This document shows, piece by piece, positions 39,872 to 50,146 of a stretch of DNA of 64,000 nucleotides. The notes below the pieces were generated by a model. That model was given only the letters and a program-made list of their open reading frames with translations, did no database searches and was not told the origin of the DNA. Source of the DNA: Mycolicibacter algericus DSM 45454 (GTDB taxonomy: Bacteria; Actinomycetota; Actinomycetes; Mycobacteriales; Mycobacteriaceae); contig NZ_MVHC01000005.1 in assembly GCF_002086455.1 (NCBI RefSeq), forward strand, positions 32,001 to 96,000, read 5' to 3'. How positions within the stretch are numbered: position 1 is the first letter of the stretch; each line of letters opens with the position of its first letter. The position numbers and the translations under genes were made by a program.

Positions 39872-41512
39872 ATGGCCGATACGCACATAGTAACCAACCA
39901 GGTTCCACCCTTACAGGGCTACAATCCGGCCTCCTCACCGGTCCTCATCGAGGCGCTGATCCGTGAGGGCGGCCGGTGGGGCGTCGACGAAGTCACCGAC
40001 CTCGGCGCCCTCTCCGGCTCCCGGCAAGTGCAGCGCTGGGGTGAGCTCGCCGATCGCAACCGCCCGGTTCTGCATACCCACGACGTGGTCGGCAACCGCA
40101 TCGACGAAGTCGAATACGACCCCGCCTACCACGAGTTGATGCGCACCGCGATCGCCCACGGCCTGCACGCCGCCCCGTGGGCCGACCCGCGGCCGGGCGC
40201 CCACGTGGTGCGCGCGGCCCAGACCGGGGTATGGACGGCCGAGCCCGGCCACCTCTGTCCCATCTCGATGACCTACGCGATCATCCCGGCGCTGCGCTAC
40301 AACCAGGAACTGTCGAAGACCTACGAGCCGCTGTTGACCAGTCGGGTCTATGACCCGGTGCTCGAGGTGCCCGCGACCAAGGCCGGCATCACCGCGGGAA
40401 TGTCGATGACCGAGAAACAGGGCGGCTCCGATGTGCGCGCCGGCACCACCCAGGCGGCGCCGAACGCGGACGGCAGCTACACCCTGACCGGCCACAAGTG
40501 GTTCACCTCCGCGCCGATGTGCGACGTGTTCCTGGTGCTCGCCCAGGCGCCCGGCGGCCTGAGTTGTTTTTTCCTGCCGCGGGTACTGCCCGACGGAACG
40601 CGCAACCGGATGCGGCTGCAACGGCTCAAGGACAAGCTCGGAAATCACGCCAACGCCTCCAGCGAGATCGAGTACGACGGCGCCACCGCGTGGCTGGTCG
40701 GTGAGGAGGGGCGCGGCGTCTCGGTCATCATCGAGATGGTCAACCTGACCCGGTTGGACTGCGCGCTGGGCAGCGCCACCAGCATGCGGATGGGGCTGGC
40801 TCGCGCCATCTATCACGCGCAGCACCGAAAGGCGTTCGGCGACTACCTGATCGACCAGCCGCTGATGCGCAACGTGCTGGCCGACCTGGCGGTGGAGGCC
40901 GAGGCGGCCACCATGGTGACCATGCGGATGGCCGGCGCCACCGACAAGGCGATCCAGGGCGACGACCGCGAGGCGCTGCTGCGCAGGATCGGCCTGGCGG
41001 CCACCAAGTACTGGGTGTGCAAGCGCGCCACCGGCCACGCCGCCGAGGCGATGGAGTGCCTGGGTGGCAACGGCTACATCGAGGACTCGCTGATGCCGCG
41101 GCTGTACCGGGAGGCGCCGCTGATGGGCATCTGGGAGGGGTCGGGCAACGTCAGCGCGCTGGACACGCTGCGCGCGTTGGCCACTCAGCCCGACTCGGTG
41201 GCCGTGCTCTTCGACGAGTTGGCCGCCTCGGCCGGTCAGGATCGCCGGCTCGACGCGCACATCGATGCCCTCAAGACTCAACTGGGCGACCTGGGCGGTG
41301 ATCTTCAGGCCGCCCAGTATCGGGCCCGCAAGATCGCCGAGGACATCTGCCTGGCGTTGCAGGGTGCGCTGCTGGTGCGTCACGGCCACCCGGCCGTCGC
41401 CGAGGCGTTCCTGACGACCCGCCTCGACGGGCAGTGGGGCGGGGCGTTCGGCACTCTGCCGGCCGGCCTGGAGCTGGGGCCGATCCTCGAGCGGTCCTTG
41501 GTGAAAGACTGA
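39872..41512 (+). CDS. fadE8: Acyl-CoA dehydrogenase FadE8 (AidB-like)
   Basis: A 546-residue FAD enzyme similar along its length to FadE8 (Rv0672). The FAD/acyl-CoA region shows GMSMTEKQGGSDVRAGTT and GHKWFTSAPMCD; the C-terminal part has ECLGGNGYIEDS, RLYREAPLMGIWEGSGNV. The last two are shared with AidB-type enzymes, whose acyl-CoA activity is often low and which can bind DNA, so true substrate use is open. It heads an operon with echA4, paaX-like and echA5, suggesting catabolism of an unusual acyl-CoA. Confidence 0.92.
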   Translation: MADTHIVTNQVPPLQGYNPASSPVLIEALIREGGRWGVDEVTDLGALSGSRQVQRWGELADRNRPVLHTHDVVGNRIDEVEYDPAYHELMRTAIAHGLHAAPWADPRPGAHVVRAAQTGVWTAEPGHLCPISMTYAIIPALRYNQELSKTYEPLLTSRVYDPVLEVPATKAGITAGMSMTEKQGGSDVRAGTTQAAPNADGSYTLTGHKWFTSAPMCDVFLVLAQAPGGLSCFFLPRVLPDGTRNRMRLQRLKDKLGNHANASSEIEYDGATAWLVGEEGRGVSVIIEMVNLTRLDCALGSATSMRMGLARAIYHAQHRKAFGDYLIDQPLMRNVLADLAVEAEAATMVTMRMAGATDKAIQGDDREALLRRIGLAATKYWVCKRATGHAAEAMECLGGNGYIEDSLMPRLYREAPLMGIWEGSGNVSALDTLRALATQPDSVAVLFDELAASAGQDRRLDAHIDALKTQLGDLGGDLQAAQYRARKIAEDICLALQGALLVRHGHPAVAEAFLTTRLDGQWGGAFGTLPAGLELGPILERSLVKD

Positions 41513-41527
41513 GGGTCAGGCGAATTC

Positions 41528-42463
41528 ATGCGGCATCACATCGCCCCAGTGGAGTACGACAACCTGCGGACGATGACCTACGAGGTCACCGACCGCGTCG
41601 CCCGGATCACCTTCGACCGCCCGGAGAAGGGCAACGCGATCACCGCCGACACCCCGCTGGAACTGTCGGCCCTGGTGGAGCGGGCCGACCTGGATCCGAA
41701 CGTGCACGTGATCCTGGTGTCCGGTCGCGGCGAGGGCTTCTGCGCCGGTTTCGACCTGAGTGCCTACGCCGAAGGGTCGTCGTCGGCGGGCGGCGAGGGC
41801 TACCGGGGCAGCGTGCTCGACGGCAAGGTGCAGGCGACCAACCACCGTGCCGATCAGCCGTGGGATCCGATGGTCGACTACCAGATGATGAGCCGGTTCG
41901 TTCGCGGCTTCGCCTCGCTGATGTACGCCGACAAACCGACCGTGGTCAAGATCCACGGCTACTGCGTGGCCGGCGGCACCGATATCGCCCTGCACGCCGA
42001 CCAGGTGATCGCGGCGTCCGACGCCAAGATCGGCTACCCGCCGACCCGGGTGTGGGGGGTGCCGGCGGCCGGGCTGTGGGCACACCGGCTCGGCGACCAG
42101 CGTGCCAAACGCCTACTGCTGACCGGGGATTGCATCACCGGCGCCCAAGCCGCCGAATGGGGCCTGGCCATCGAGGCCCCGGATCCGGCGGATCTCGACG
42201 AGCGCACCGAACGCCTGGTCGCGCGTATCGCCGCGATGCCGGTCAATCAGCTGATCATGGCCAAGCTCGCGCTCAACACCGCGCTGCAGCAACAAGGCGT
42301 GGCGACCAGCCGGATGGTCAGCACCGTCTTCGACGGGGTGGCGCGGCACACTCCCGAGGGGCACGCGTTTGTCGCCGACGCGGTGGCACACGGGTTTCGC
42401 GAGGCGGTGCGTCACCGCGACGAGCCGTTCGGCGATCACGGCCGGCGAGCCTCGGGTGTGTAG
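41528..42463 (+). CDS. echA4: Enoyl-CoA hydratase/isomerase family protein EchA4
   Basis: A 311-residue crotonase-fold protein. The oxyanion-hole segments are GEGFCAGFDLSAY and IHGYCVAGGTDIALH. The usual hydratase glutamates are not evident: the corresponding stretch reads IGYPPTRVWGVPAAGLWAHRLG. It may therefore catalyse a different crotonase reaction. From memory it is close to Rv0673. The ATG at 41528 lies 15 bp after fadE8. The DNA has no sign of decay. Confidence 0.88.
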   Translation: MRHHIAPVEYDNLRTMTYEVTDRVARITFDRPEKGNAITADTPLELSALVERADLDPNVHVILVSGRGEGFCAGFDLSAYAEGSSSAGGEGYRGSVLDGKVQATNHRADQPWDPMVDYQMMSRFVRGFASLMYADKPTVVKIHGYCVAGGTDIALHADQVIAASDAKIGYPPTRVWGVPAAGLWAHRLGDQRAKRLLLTGDCITGAQAAEWGLAIEAPDPADLDERTERLVARIAAMPVNQLIMAKLALNTALQQQGVATSRMVSTVFDGVARHTPEGHAFVADAVAHGFREAVRHRDEPFGDHGRRASGV

Positions 42464-42468
42464 CGGCC

Positions 42469-43203
42469 ATGGCTGACGCACCCGTCCGCATGACGGCCCG
42501 CTCGGTGGTGCTGTCGGTGCTGCTGGGGGCGCACCCCGCCTCGGCCACATCTGCCGAACTGCTCAATCTCACAGCGGGTTTCGGCATCAAAGAGACCGCC
42601 ATGCGGGTGGCGCTCACCCGGTTGGTCGCCGCCGGGGACCTGGTCCGCTCCGCCGGGGGCTATGGGCTTTCCGAACGCCTGCTCGAGCGCCAGCGCCGGC
42701 AGGACGAGGCGCTGAATCCGCAGACCCGGCGCTGGGGCGGCGACTGGCTCGCCGTGGTGATCACCAGCATCGGCTGCGACGCCCGAACCCGGGCCGCCTT
42801 GCGGTCCCGTCTGACCGAGCGGCGATTCGCCGAACTGCGCGAAGGGATTTGGATGCGCCCCGACAATATCGCCGTCGACCTGGGCGCTGAGCTGACCCCG
42901 CACACCCGACTGCTCATCGCGCGTGATGATCAACCGGCCGAACTCGCCGGCAGGCTGTGGGATCTGACCGGCTGGGCGGCAACCGGCAACGAACTGCTCG
43001 CCGGGATCGCGGCTGCCCCCGACGTGCCCGGCCGCTTCATCGTCGCCGCTGCCATGGTCCGCCATCTGCGCCGCGATCCGGTACTGCCCACCGAACTGCT
43101 CCCGCCGGACTGGCCGGGGGACCGGATCCGCAGCCGTTACGCGGAGTTCGTCGACGAGGTGGCCGCGCAGCGCGACGCCGGCCGAACAGTGGAGGTGCCA
43201 TGA
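42469..43203 (+). CDS. PaaX-family transcriptional regulator
   Basis: A 244-residue regulator of the PaaX/PaaX2 family, equivalent to Rv0674. It has an N-terminal winged helix (TARSVVLSVLLGAHPAS, ELLNLTAGFGIKETAMRVAL, TRLVAAGDLVRS) and a C-terminal PaaX domain (ELREGIWMRPDNIA). PaaX proteins repress phenylacetate catabolism by sensing phenylacetyl-CoA, so this one probably senses an acyl- or aryl-CoA made by the operon. The ATG lies 5 bp after echA4 and its stop overlaps echA5 as ATGA. Confidence 0.87.
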   Translation: MADAPVRMTARSVVLSVLLGAHPASATSAELLNLTAGFGIKETAMRVALTRLVAAGDLVRSAGGYGLSERLLERQRRQDEALNPQTRRWGGDWLAVVITSIGCDARTRAALRSRLTERRFAELREGIWMRPDNIAVDLGAELTPHTRLLIARDDQPAELAGRLWDLTGWAATGNELLAGIAAAPDVPGRFIVAAAMVRHLRRDPVLPTELLPPDWPGDRIRSRYAEFVDEVAAQRDAGRTVEVP

Positions 43204-43958
43204 ACGTGCGAGTGGAGCGCAGCGGCGCGGTGACCACAGTGATCCTGGACCGGCCGGAGGCGCGCAACGCCGTCGACGGACCGACCGCCGCCGCGTTGTA
43301 TCAGGCCTTCGCCGAATTCGACCGCGACGACTCGGCAGCCGTGGCGGTGCTGTGGGGCGACCACGGAACCTTCTGCGCCGGAGCCGATCTCAAGGCGTTC
43401 GGCACCGAGAAGACCAATCAGACCCACCGCAGCGGGCCGGGGCCGATGGGGCCGACCCGGATGACGCTGACCAAGCCGGTGATCGCCGCGGTGAGCGGCT
43501 ACGCCGTGGCCGGTGGCCTGGAACTGGCACTCTGGTGCGACCTGCGGGTCGCCGAGGCCGACGCGGTGTTCGGAGTGTTCTGCCGGCGTTGGGGGGTACC
43601 GCTCATCGACGGTGGCACCGTTCGGTTGCCCCGGCTGATCGGCCACAGCCGGGCCATGGACATGATCCTCACCGGGCGGGCCGTGGACGCCGCCGAGGCG
43701 CACGCGATCGGGCTGGCCAACCGGGTGGTGCCCACCGGGCAGGCCCGCGCCGCCGCCGAGCAATTGGCCGGCGAACTGGCCGAGTTGCCGCAGCGCTGCC
43801 TGCGCTCGGATCGGCTGTCGGTCCTGCACCAGTGGGGCATGACCGAACCGCATGCGATGGATGTGGAGTTCGGCAGCCTTGCGCGGGTGGCCGACGAGGC
43901 GCGGCGGGGGGCGGGCCGGTTCGCCGGTGGCGCCGGCCGGCACGGCGCCAAGGCCTGA
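43200..43958 (+). CDS. echA5: Enoyl-CoA hydratase/isomerase family protein EchA5
   Basis: A 252-residue crotonase-fold protein. Oxyanion-hole segments are GTFCAGADLKAFG and SGYAVAGGLELALWCDLR. The usual catalytic positions read VFCRRWGVPLIDGGTVRLPR, with Trp/Gly and Asp where hydratases have glutamates, a pattern common to the EchA5 group. Its reaction is thus uncertain. It overlaps the PaaX-like gene by 4 bp and closes the fadE8 operon. The next genes converge on it from the minus strand. Confidence 0.88.
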   Translation: MNVRVERSGAVTTVILDRPEARNAVDGPTAAALYQAFAEFDRDDSAAVAVLWGDHGTFCAGADLKAFGTEKTNQTHRSGPGPMGPTRMTLTKPVIAAVSGYAVAGGLELALWCDLRVAEADAVFGVFCRRWGVPLIDGGTVRLPRLIGHSRAMDMILTGRAVDAAEAHAIGLANRVVPTGQARAAAEQLAGELAELPQRCLRSDRLSVLHQWGMTEPHAMDVEFGSLARVADEARRGAGRFAGGAGRHGAKA

Positions 43959-43984
43959 GCGCCGCAACCCCGGACCGGGTGCGG

Positions 43985-44389
43985 TCAGCGGCTGCCGGCG
44001 ATGGTGTTGCCCGATCCGCGGTCGTCCACGCTCGGCTCGCCGGCGCGGTAGGTGACCGAGTTGTTGAGCCCGGTGATCGTCAGTGACTTGTCGACCCGCT
44101 CGACGGTGATCCGGTTGTCCGCCCCTGCGACGTTCACCGCCTCGCAGCGGCCCCGGACCGTCAACCGGTTGTTGGACCCGGCCACATTGAGCGACTTGCC
44201 GTCGGCACAGTCCACCGCCGAGGTGGTCCCGAACGAGCCGTAATCGATGGTGTCGATACTCGAGCTCATCGACAGCCGCTTGGCCGGGGCCGCATCGGTG
44301 GCATCGTCGCAGCCGGCCAGACCGAGAACCAGACCGAGCATCAATGTGGTGATCGCGGCGCAGCGAAGCGGCGGCGACCCGCGGGTCAC
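43985..44389 (-). CDS. DUF3060 lipoprotein
   Basis: A 134-residue secreted protein, resembling Rv0679c. A signal peptide with the lipobox LGLAGC predicts lipid anchoring at Cys27. The mature part is built from short repeats in the style LNVAGSNNRLTVRGRC, VNVAGADNRITVERV, LTITGLNNSVTY, each likely one turn of a beta-helix (DUF3060). Function is unknown. The GTG start at 44389 overlaps the stop of the next DUF3060 gene upstream (GTGA), so the two are coupled. Confidence 0.8.
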   Translation of the reverse strand: MTRGSPPLRCAAITTLMLGLVLGLAGCDDATDAAPAKRLSMSSSIDTIDYGSFGTTSAVDCADGKSLNVAGSNNRLTVRGRCEAVNVAGADNRITVERVDKSLTITGLNNSVTYRAGEPSVDDRGSGNTIAGSR

Positions 44390-44763
44390 GCCGCTACGCG
44401 TTGGAGCCGGTTGGTCATTCCCAGCTCACGTCCGCGGTCGAACAGCAGCGGGTCGCCGTTGTGGTAGTACACGGTCTGGTCGTAGCCGTAAACGGTGACG
44501 TCGTTGATGATGGTCTCTGCGATGACGGTGTTCTGCGAGCCCTGCAAGGTCACCGCCCAGCAGTTGCCCATCGCGTGGACGGTGTTGTTGACCCCGTTGA
44601 TGAACAGCGTGCCGCCGTTGCAGTCCAGCGTGCGCGTCTCGTGCACCCCGTAGACGTGGATGTCGCCGGGCACGGCGTGCGCGCTAGGGGTGCCGCCCGC
44701 CAAGCCGCCCGCCAAGCCGCCCGCGACGCACAGCAGCGCAGCACCCAGCGTGGTCCATTTCAT
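44386..44763 (-). CDS. Secreted DUF3060 protein
   Basis: A 125-residue protein with an N-terminal signal peptide rich in Gly/Ala (LCVAGGLAGGLAGGTPSAHA, probable cleavage after SAHA) and no lipobox. The mature part has DUF3060-type repeats (LFINGVNNTVHAMGNC, VTLQGSQNTVIAE, VTVYGYDQTVYY). It matches Rv0680c in position and type. The signal-peptide DNA has three 12-bp direct repeats (about 44694-44730). It is read divergently from the TetR gene at 44918. Confidence 0.78.
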   Translation of the reverse strand: MKWTTLGAALLCVAGGLAGGLAGGTPSAHAVPGDIHVYGVHETRTLDCNGGTLFINGVNNTVHAMGNCWAVTLQGSQNTVIAETIINDVTVYGYDQTVYYHNGDPLLFDRGRELGMTNRLQRVAA

Positions 44764-44917
44764 CTGCGTGCCCCTCTCGACGGACGCGATCCCGGCAAAG
44801 CTTACGTCGCGCCGGCTCGGCCGTAGGCGAGTTCCCCCAACTAGCCGTCGATTAGAGTTTTGTGCTGTTCTCGCGGCCGTCTCCCGTCCGGCACCCGCGC
44901 TACGAAGGGCGAACACC

Positions 44918-45547
44918 ATGTCAGCTCGGCCAGACCCGCCGTCGGCGGGTGGTCGCTCGCGCGGCAACGGCAGATCGGGGGCGCGCCCGGTCAAGCTGAG
45001 CCGGGATGTGATCGTCAACGCCGCATTGAACTTCCTGGACCGCGAGGGCTGGGACGCCCTGACCATCAACGCGCTGGCCACCCAGCTGGGCACCAAGGGC
45101 CCGTCGCTGTACAACCACGTACACAGCCTGGGTGACCTGCGCCGCGCGATGCGGATGCGTGTCATCGACGACATCCTCGAGATGCTGACCCAGGTCGGTC
45201 AGGGCCGCGCCCGTGACGACGCGGTGCTGGTGATGGCCGGCGCCTACCGCAGCTACGCCCACCACCACCCGGGCCGCTACTCGGCTTTCACCCGGATGCC
45301 GCTGGGCGGTGATGACCCGGAGTACACCGCGGCGGCCACCCGCGCCGCGGCCCCGGTGATCGAGGTGTTGGCGTCCTACGGGCTCGACGGCGACCGGGCG
45401 TTTCACGCCGCCCTGGAGTTCTGGGCGGCCATGCACGGTTTCGTGCTGCTGGAGATGACCGGGGTGATGGACAATGTCGACACCGACGCGGTCTTCGCCG
45501 ACATGGTGCGCCGGTTGGCCGCGGGGATGGACAGCCGCACCGGGTAG
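44918..45547 (+). CDS. TetR-family regulator upstream of rpsL
   Basis: A 209-residue TetR regulator resembling Rv0681. After a basic Gly/Arg tail comes the HTH: LSRDVIVNAALNFLDREGWD, then INALATQLGTKGPSLYNHVHSLGDLR. The C-terminal domain has the pattern FHAALEFWAAMHGFVLLEMTGV. The target may be the divergent DUF3060 gene pair 154 bp away, since no other gene shares the gap. It precedes rpsL by 264 bp and is probably not part of that operon. Confidence 0.85.
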   Translation: MSARPDPPSAGGRSRGNGRSGARPVKLSRDVIVNAALNFLDREGWDALTINALATQLGTKGPSLYNHVHSLGDLRRAMRMRVIDDILEMLTQVGQGRARDDAVLVMAGAYRSYAHHHPGRYSAFTRMPLGGDDPEYTAAATRAAAPVIEVLASYGLDGDRAFHAALEFWAAMHGFVLLEMTGVMDNVDTDAVFADMVRRLAAGMDSRTG

Positions 45548-45592
45548 CCGCGGCGGGGGCTGGGGGGCTGCAGGGAATGCTGGGGACGCGCT

Positions 45593-45622
45593 TTGACCTG
45601 CCGGAGTGCTGGCGGGTATTGT
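45593..45622 (+). promoter_or_regulatory. rpsL-operon promoter
   Basis: TTGACC (45593-45598) and TATTGT (45617-45622) are spaced by 18 bp; the -10 is identical to the main rpoB candidate. Transcription would begin near 45629, leaving a 180-nt leader with no gene. Confidence 0.7.
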
Positions 45623-45811
45623 GGTAGCTCGTGCCTGGCCACCGAGGCGCGTTTGGTGACATAACGCGCGCGCCTGGCCCAATTCGCATGTCCATTATGC
45701 ATCGGAGAAATCCGAGGCCGGCCCATGCGACACGCCCGACCGCGGGGTAGCGGTGGGGCGCAGGACAGCAGGATTTACAGAGTTTTGAACAGCGATACAG
45801 GAAGCCGGTAG

Positions 45812-46186
45812 ATGCCAACCATTCAGCAGCTGGTCCGCAAAGGCCGCCGCGACAAGATCGGCAAGGTCAAGACCGCGGCCCTCAAGGGCAGCCCGCAGCG
45901 GCGTGGCGTGTGCACTCGCGTGTACACCACCACCCCGAAGAAGCCGAACTCGGCGCTTCGCAAGGTGGCCCGCGTCAGGCTGACCAGCCAGGTCGAGGTG
46001 ACCGCCTACATCCCGGGCGAGGGCCACAACCTGCAAGAGCACTCGATGGTGCTGGTGCGTGGTGGCCGGGTGAAGGACCTGCCGGGTGTGCGCTACAAGA
46101 TCATCCGCGGCTCGCTGGACACCCAGGGGGTCAAGAACCGCAAGCAGGCCCGCAGCCGCTACGGCGCCAAGAAGGAGAAGAGCTGA
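45812..46186 (+). CDS. rpsL: 30S ribosomal protein S12
   Basis: A 124-residue ribosomal protein of the decoding centre. Lys43 ([11 protein letters not shown]) and Lys88 ([12 protein letters not shown]), where changes give streptomycin resistance, are both wild type. The ATG at 45812 follows a weak leader (GAAGCCGGTAG). The stop overlaps the rpsG start as TGATG. It heads the conserved rpsL-rpsG-fusA-tuf operon. Confidence 0.98.
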   Translation: MPTIQQLVRKGRRDKIGKVKTAALKGSPQRRGVCTRVYTTTPKKPNSALRKVARVRLTSQVEVTAYIPGEGHNLQEHSMVLVRGGRVKDLPGVRYKIIRGSLDTQGVKNRKQARSRYGAKKEKS

Positions 46187-46656
46187 TGCCGCGCAAGGGT
46201 CCCGCTCCCAAGCGTCCGCTGGTTTCCGACCCGGTCTACGGGTCCCAGCTGGTCACCCAGTTGGTCAACAAGGTGCTGATGGCCGGCAAGAAGTCACTGG
46301 CCGAGCGCATCGTCTACGGCGCGCTGGAGCAGGCGCGTGACAAGACCGGCACCGACCCGGTGGTCACGCTCAAGCGCGCACTGGACAACGTCAAGCCGGC
46401 CCTCGAGGTGCGCAGCCGCCGCGTCGGTGGCGCCACCTACCAGGTGCCGGTCGAGGTCCGGGCCGAGCGCTCCACCACGCTGGCGCTGCGCTGGCTGGTG
46501 AGTTTCTCGCGGCAGCGCCGGGAGAAGACGATGGTCGAGCGGCTGGCCAACGAGATCCTCGACGCCAGCAACGGGCTCGGCGCTTCGGTCAAGCGCCGGG
46601 AGGACACCCACAAGATGGCCGAGGCAAACCGGGCCTTCGCGCACTACCGCTGGTAG
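46186..46656 (+). CDS. rpsG: 30S ribosomal protein S7
   Basis: A 156-residue ribosomal protein that nucleates assembly of the 30S head and contacts the E site. The N-terminus [19 protein letters not shown], the region [20 protein letters not shown] and the C-terminus [15 protein letters not shown] are all typical. The ATG overlaps the rpsL stop, and fusA follows after 81 bp. Length equals the M. tuberculosis protein. Confidence 0.98.
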   Translation: MPRKGPAPKRPLVSDPVYGSQLVTQLVNKVLMAGKKSLAERIVYGALEQARDKTGTDPVVTLKRALDNVKPALEVRSRRVGGATYQVPVEVRAERSTTLALRWLVSFSRQRREKTMVERLANEILDASNGLGASVKRREDTHKMAEANRAFAHYRW

Positions 46657-46737
46657 ACGGCGGCCGGCACCCCGATTCACGGGGCAGGCCCGGCGACAAC
46701 AAGCAATAGAAGTTATCGAAAGAGTGGGAAGACTGCT

Positions 46738-48840
46738 GTGGCACAGGACGTGCTCACCGACCTGAACAAGGTCCGCAACATCGGCATCATGGCGCACATC
46801 GATGCCGGCAAGACGACGACGACCGAGCGGATCCTGTACTACACCGGTGTCAACTACAAGATCGGTGAGACGCACGACGGCGCCTCCACCACCGACTGGA
46901 TGGAGCAGGAGCAGGAGCGCGGCATCACCATCACCTCGGCCGCGGTGACCTGCTTCTGGAACCAGAACCAGATCAACATCATCGACACCCCGGGCCACGT
47001 CGACTTCACCGTCGAGGTGGAGCGGTCGCTGCGCGTCCTTGACGGCGCCGTTGCGGTCTTCGACGGCAAGGAAGGTGTGGAGCCGCAGTCCGAGCAGGTG
47101 TGGCGGCAGGCCGACAAGTACGACGTGCCGCGGATCTGCTTCGTCAACAAGATGGACAAGCTGGGCGCGGACTTCTACTTCACCGTGCGCACCATCAAGG
47201 AGCGCCTCGGCGCGACTCCCTTGGTGATCCAGCTGCCGATCGGCGCGGAGAACGACTTCGAGGGCATCGTCGACCTGGTCGAGATGAACGCCAAGGTGTG
47301 GCGCGGTGAGACGAAGCTCGGCGAGACCTACGAGACCGTCGAGATCCCGGCCGACCTGGCCGACAAGGCCGACGAGTACCGGACCGCGCTGCTGGAGGCC
47401 GTCGCCGAGACCGACGAGGCGCTGCTGGAGAAGTACCTCGGCGGTGAGGAGCTCTCGGTCGAGGAGATCAAGGGCGGCATCCGCAAGCTGACGGTTTCCT
47501 CGGAGCTCTACCCGGTGCTGTGCGGCAGCGCGTTCAAGAACAAGGGCGTCCAGCCGATGCTGGACGCGGTGATCGACTACCTGCCGTCGCCGCTGGACGT
47601 CGAGTCGGTGCAGGGTCACGTGCCCGGCAAGGAAGACGAGGTCATCAGCCGCAAGCCCAGCATCGACGAGCCGTTCTCGGCGCTGGCGTTCAAGATCGCG
47701 GTGCACCCGTTCTTCGGCAAGCTGACCTACGTGCGGGTGTACTCCGGCAAGGTGGAGTCCGGCGCCCAGGTGATCAACTCGACCAAGGGCAAGAAGGAGC
47801 GGCTGGGCAAGCTGTTCCAGATGCACTCCAACAAGGAGAACCCGGTCGACTCGGTTTCGGCCGGCCACATCTACGCGGTGATCGGGCTGAAGGACACCAC
47901 CACCGGCGACACGCTGTGCGACTCGAACAACCAGATCGTGCTGGAGTCGATGACGTTCCCGGCCCCGGTCATCGAGGTCGCCATCGAGCCCAAGACCAAG
48001 AGCGACCAGGAGAAGTTGGGCCTGGCGATCCAGAAGCTGGCCGAAGAGGACCCGACCTTCAAGGTGCACCTCGACCAGGAGACCGGTCAGACCGTGATCG
48101 GCGGCATGGGCGAGCTGCACCTGGACATCCTGGTGGACCGGATGCGCCGCGAGTTCAAGGTCGAGGCCAACGTCGGCAAGCCGCAGGTGGCCTACAAGGA
48201 GACCATCCGCCGCAAGGTGGAGAAGGTCGAGTACACCCACAAGAAGCAGACGGGTGGGTCGGGCCAGTTCGCGAAGGTCATCATCGACCTCGAGCCGTTC
48301 ACCGGCGAAGACGGTGCGACCTACGAGTTCGAGAACAAGGTCACCGGTGGCCGCGTCCCGCGCGAGTACATCCCCGCGGTCGACGCCGGCGCCCAGGACG
48401 CCATGCAGTACGGCGTGCTGGCCGGCTACCCGCTGGTCAACCTGAAGGTCACGCTGCTCGACGGTCAGTACCACGACGTCGACTCATCCGAGATGGCCTT
48501 CAAGGTGGCCGGCTCGCAGGCGCTGAAAAAGGCTGCCGCAGCGGCGCAGCCGGTGATCCTGGAACCGATCATGGCCGTCGAGGTCACCACGCCCGAGGAC
48601 TACATGGGCGATGTGATCGGCGACCTGAACTCCCGCCGTGGTCAGATCCAGGCCATGGAGGAGCGCAGCGGTGCGCGTGTCGTCAAGGCGCAGGTGCCGT
48701 TGTCGGAGATGTTCGGCTACGTCGGAGACCTCCGGTCGAAGACCCAGGGCCGGGCGAACTACTCCATGGTGTTCGACTCCTACGCCGAAGTGCCGGCGCA
48801 GGTGGCGAAGGAGATTATCGCCAAGGCGACGGGCGAATAA
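46738..48840 (+). CDS. fusA: Elongation factor G
   Basis: A 700-residue GTPase that drives ribosomal translocation. The G motifs are AHIDAGKTT (P-loop), RGITITSAA (switch I), DTPGHVDF (G3) and NKMD (G4). Domains II to V follow in full, ending with [12 protein letters not shown]. The GTG start at 46738 follows AAGAGTGGGAAG. It is the fusA1 type found next to rpsG. Confidence 0.98.
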   Translation: MAQDVLTDLNKVRNIGIMAHIDAGKTTTTERILYYTGVNYKIGETHDGASTTDWMEQEQERGITITSAAVTCFWNQNQINIIDTPGHVDFTVEVERSLRVLDGAVAVFDGKEGVEPQSEQVWRQADKYDVPRICFVNKMDKLGADFYFTVRTIKERLGATPLVIQLPIGAENDFEGIVDLVEMNAKVWRGETKLGETYETVEIPADLADKADEYRTALLEAVAETDEALLEKYLGGEELSVEEIKGGIRKLTVSSELYPVLCGSAFKNKGVQPMLDAVIDYLPSPLDVESVQGHVPGKEDEVISRKPSIDEPFSALAFKIAVHPFFGKLTYVRVYSGKVESGAQVINSTKGKKERLGKLFQMHSNKENPVDSVSAGHIYAVIGLKDTTTGDTLCDSNNQIVLESMTFPAPVIEVAIEPKTKSDQEKLGLAIQKLAEEDPTFKVHLDQETGQTVIGGMGELHLDILVDRMRREFKVEANVGKPQVAYKETIRRKVEKVEYTHKKQTGGSGQFAKVIIDLEPFTGEDGATYEFENKVTGGRVPREYIPAVDAGAQDAMQYGVLAGYPLVNLKVTLLDGQYHDVDSSEMAFKVAGSQALKKAAAAAQPVILEPIMAVEVTTPEDYMGDVIGDLNSRRGQIQAMEERSGARVVKAQVPLSEMFGYVGDLRSKTQGRANYSMVFDSYAEVPAQVAKEIIAKATGE

Positions 48841-48930
48841 ACACCATCCGCCCGTGCCGCTACGGTGGCACAAACTAGAAAAGATCAAACCTGCTGTAAC
48901 CCAGCACCAACAAGTCCAGGAGGACATGAA

Positions 48931-50121
48931 GTGGCGAAGGCGAAGTTCGAGCGGACGAAGCCGCACGTCAACATCGGGACCATCGGTCACGTTGACCACG
49001 GCAAGACCACGCTGACCGCGGCTATCACCAAGGTTCTGCACGACAAGTACCCGGAACTGAACGAGTCGCGTGCGTTCGACCAGATCGACAACGCTCCCGA
49101 GGAGCGGCAGCGCGGCATCACGATCAACATCTCCCACGTGGAGTACCAGACCGAGAAGCGGCACTACGCCCACGTCGACGCCCCGGGCCACGCCGACTAC
49201 ATCAAGAACATGATCACCGGTGCCGCCCAGATGGACGGCGCGATCCTGGTGGTCGCGGCCACCGACGGCCCGATGCCGCAGACCCGCGAGCACGTGCTGC
49301 TGGCCCGTCAGGTCGGTGTGCCCTACATCCTGGTGGCGCTGAACAAGTCCGACATGGTCGACGACGAGGAGCTGCTCGAGCTCGTCGAGATGGAGGTCCG
49401 CGAACTGCTGGCCGCCCAGGAGTTCGACGAGGAGGCCCCGGTGGTCCGCGTCTCGGCGCTCAAGGCGCTCGAGGGCGACGAGAAGTGGGTCAAGTCCGTC
49501 CAGGACCTGATGGAGGCCGTCGACGAGTCCATCCCGGACCCGGTCCGCGACACCGACAAGCCGTTCCTGATGCCCGTTGAGGACGTCTTCACCATCACCG
49601 GTCGTGGCACGGTGGTCACCGGTCGTGTCGAGCGCGGCGTGATCAACGTCAACGAGGAAGTCGAGATCGTCGGTATCCGTCCGGACACCACCAAGACCAC
49701 CGTCACCGGTGTGGAGATGTTCCGCAAGCTGCTGGACCAGGGTCAGGCCGGCGACAACGTCGGTCTGCTGATCCGGGGTATCAAGCGTGAGGACGTCGAG
49801 CGTGGCCAGGTTGTGGTCAAGCCCGGCACCACCACCCCGCACACCGAGTTCGAGGGCCAGGCCTACATCCTGTCCAAGGACGAGGGCGGTCGGCACACGC
49901 CGTTCTTCACCAACTACCGTCCGCAGTTCTACTTCCGCACCACCGACGTGACCGGTGTGGTGAGCCTGCCGGAGGGCACCGAGATGGTGATGCCCGGTGA
50001 CAACACCGAGATGAGCGTGAAGCTGATCCAGCCCGTCGCGATGGACGAGGGTCTGCGGTTCGCCATCCGTGAGGGTGGCCGCACCGTCGGCGCCGGCCGG
50101 GTCACCAAGATCATCAAGTAG
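48931..50121 (+). CDS. tuf: Elongation factor Tu
   Basis: A 396-residue GTPase that delivers aminoacyl-tRNA. Motifs are [29 protein letters not shown] and NKSD. The GTG at 48931 was chosen because it gives [19 protein letters not shown] after a good site, CAGGAGGAC. It lies 90 bp after fusA and ends at a strong terminator. Confidence 0.98.
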   Translation: MAKAKFERTKPHVNIGTIGHVDHGKTTLTAAITKVLHDKYPELNESRAFDQIDNAPEERQRGITINISHVEYQTEKRHYAHVDAPGHADYIKNMITGAAQMDGAILVVAATDGPMPQTREHVLLARQVGVPYILVALNKSDMVDDEELLELVEMEVRELLAAQEFDEEAPVVRVSALKALEGDEKWVKSVQDLMEAVDESIPDPVRDTDKPFLMPVEDVFTITGRGTVVTGRVERGVINVNEEVEIVGIRPDTTKTTVTGVEMFRKLLDQGQAGDNVGLLIRGIKREDVERGQVVVKPGTTTPHTEFEGQAYILSKDEGGRHTPFFTNYRPQFYFRTTDVTGVVSLPEGTEMVMPGDNTEMSVKLIQPVAMDEGLRFAIREGGRTVGAGRVTKIIK

Positions 50122-50146
50122 TTCATCCTGCGCGAGCAGACGTAAA

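Noticed and set aside
44694..44730. Three short direct repeats that might suggest a repeat array
   Set aside because: They are 12-bp in-frame repeats coding for GGLAGGLAGG in a signal peptide, with no spacers; not a CRISPR array. No CRISPR array was seen in the window.
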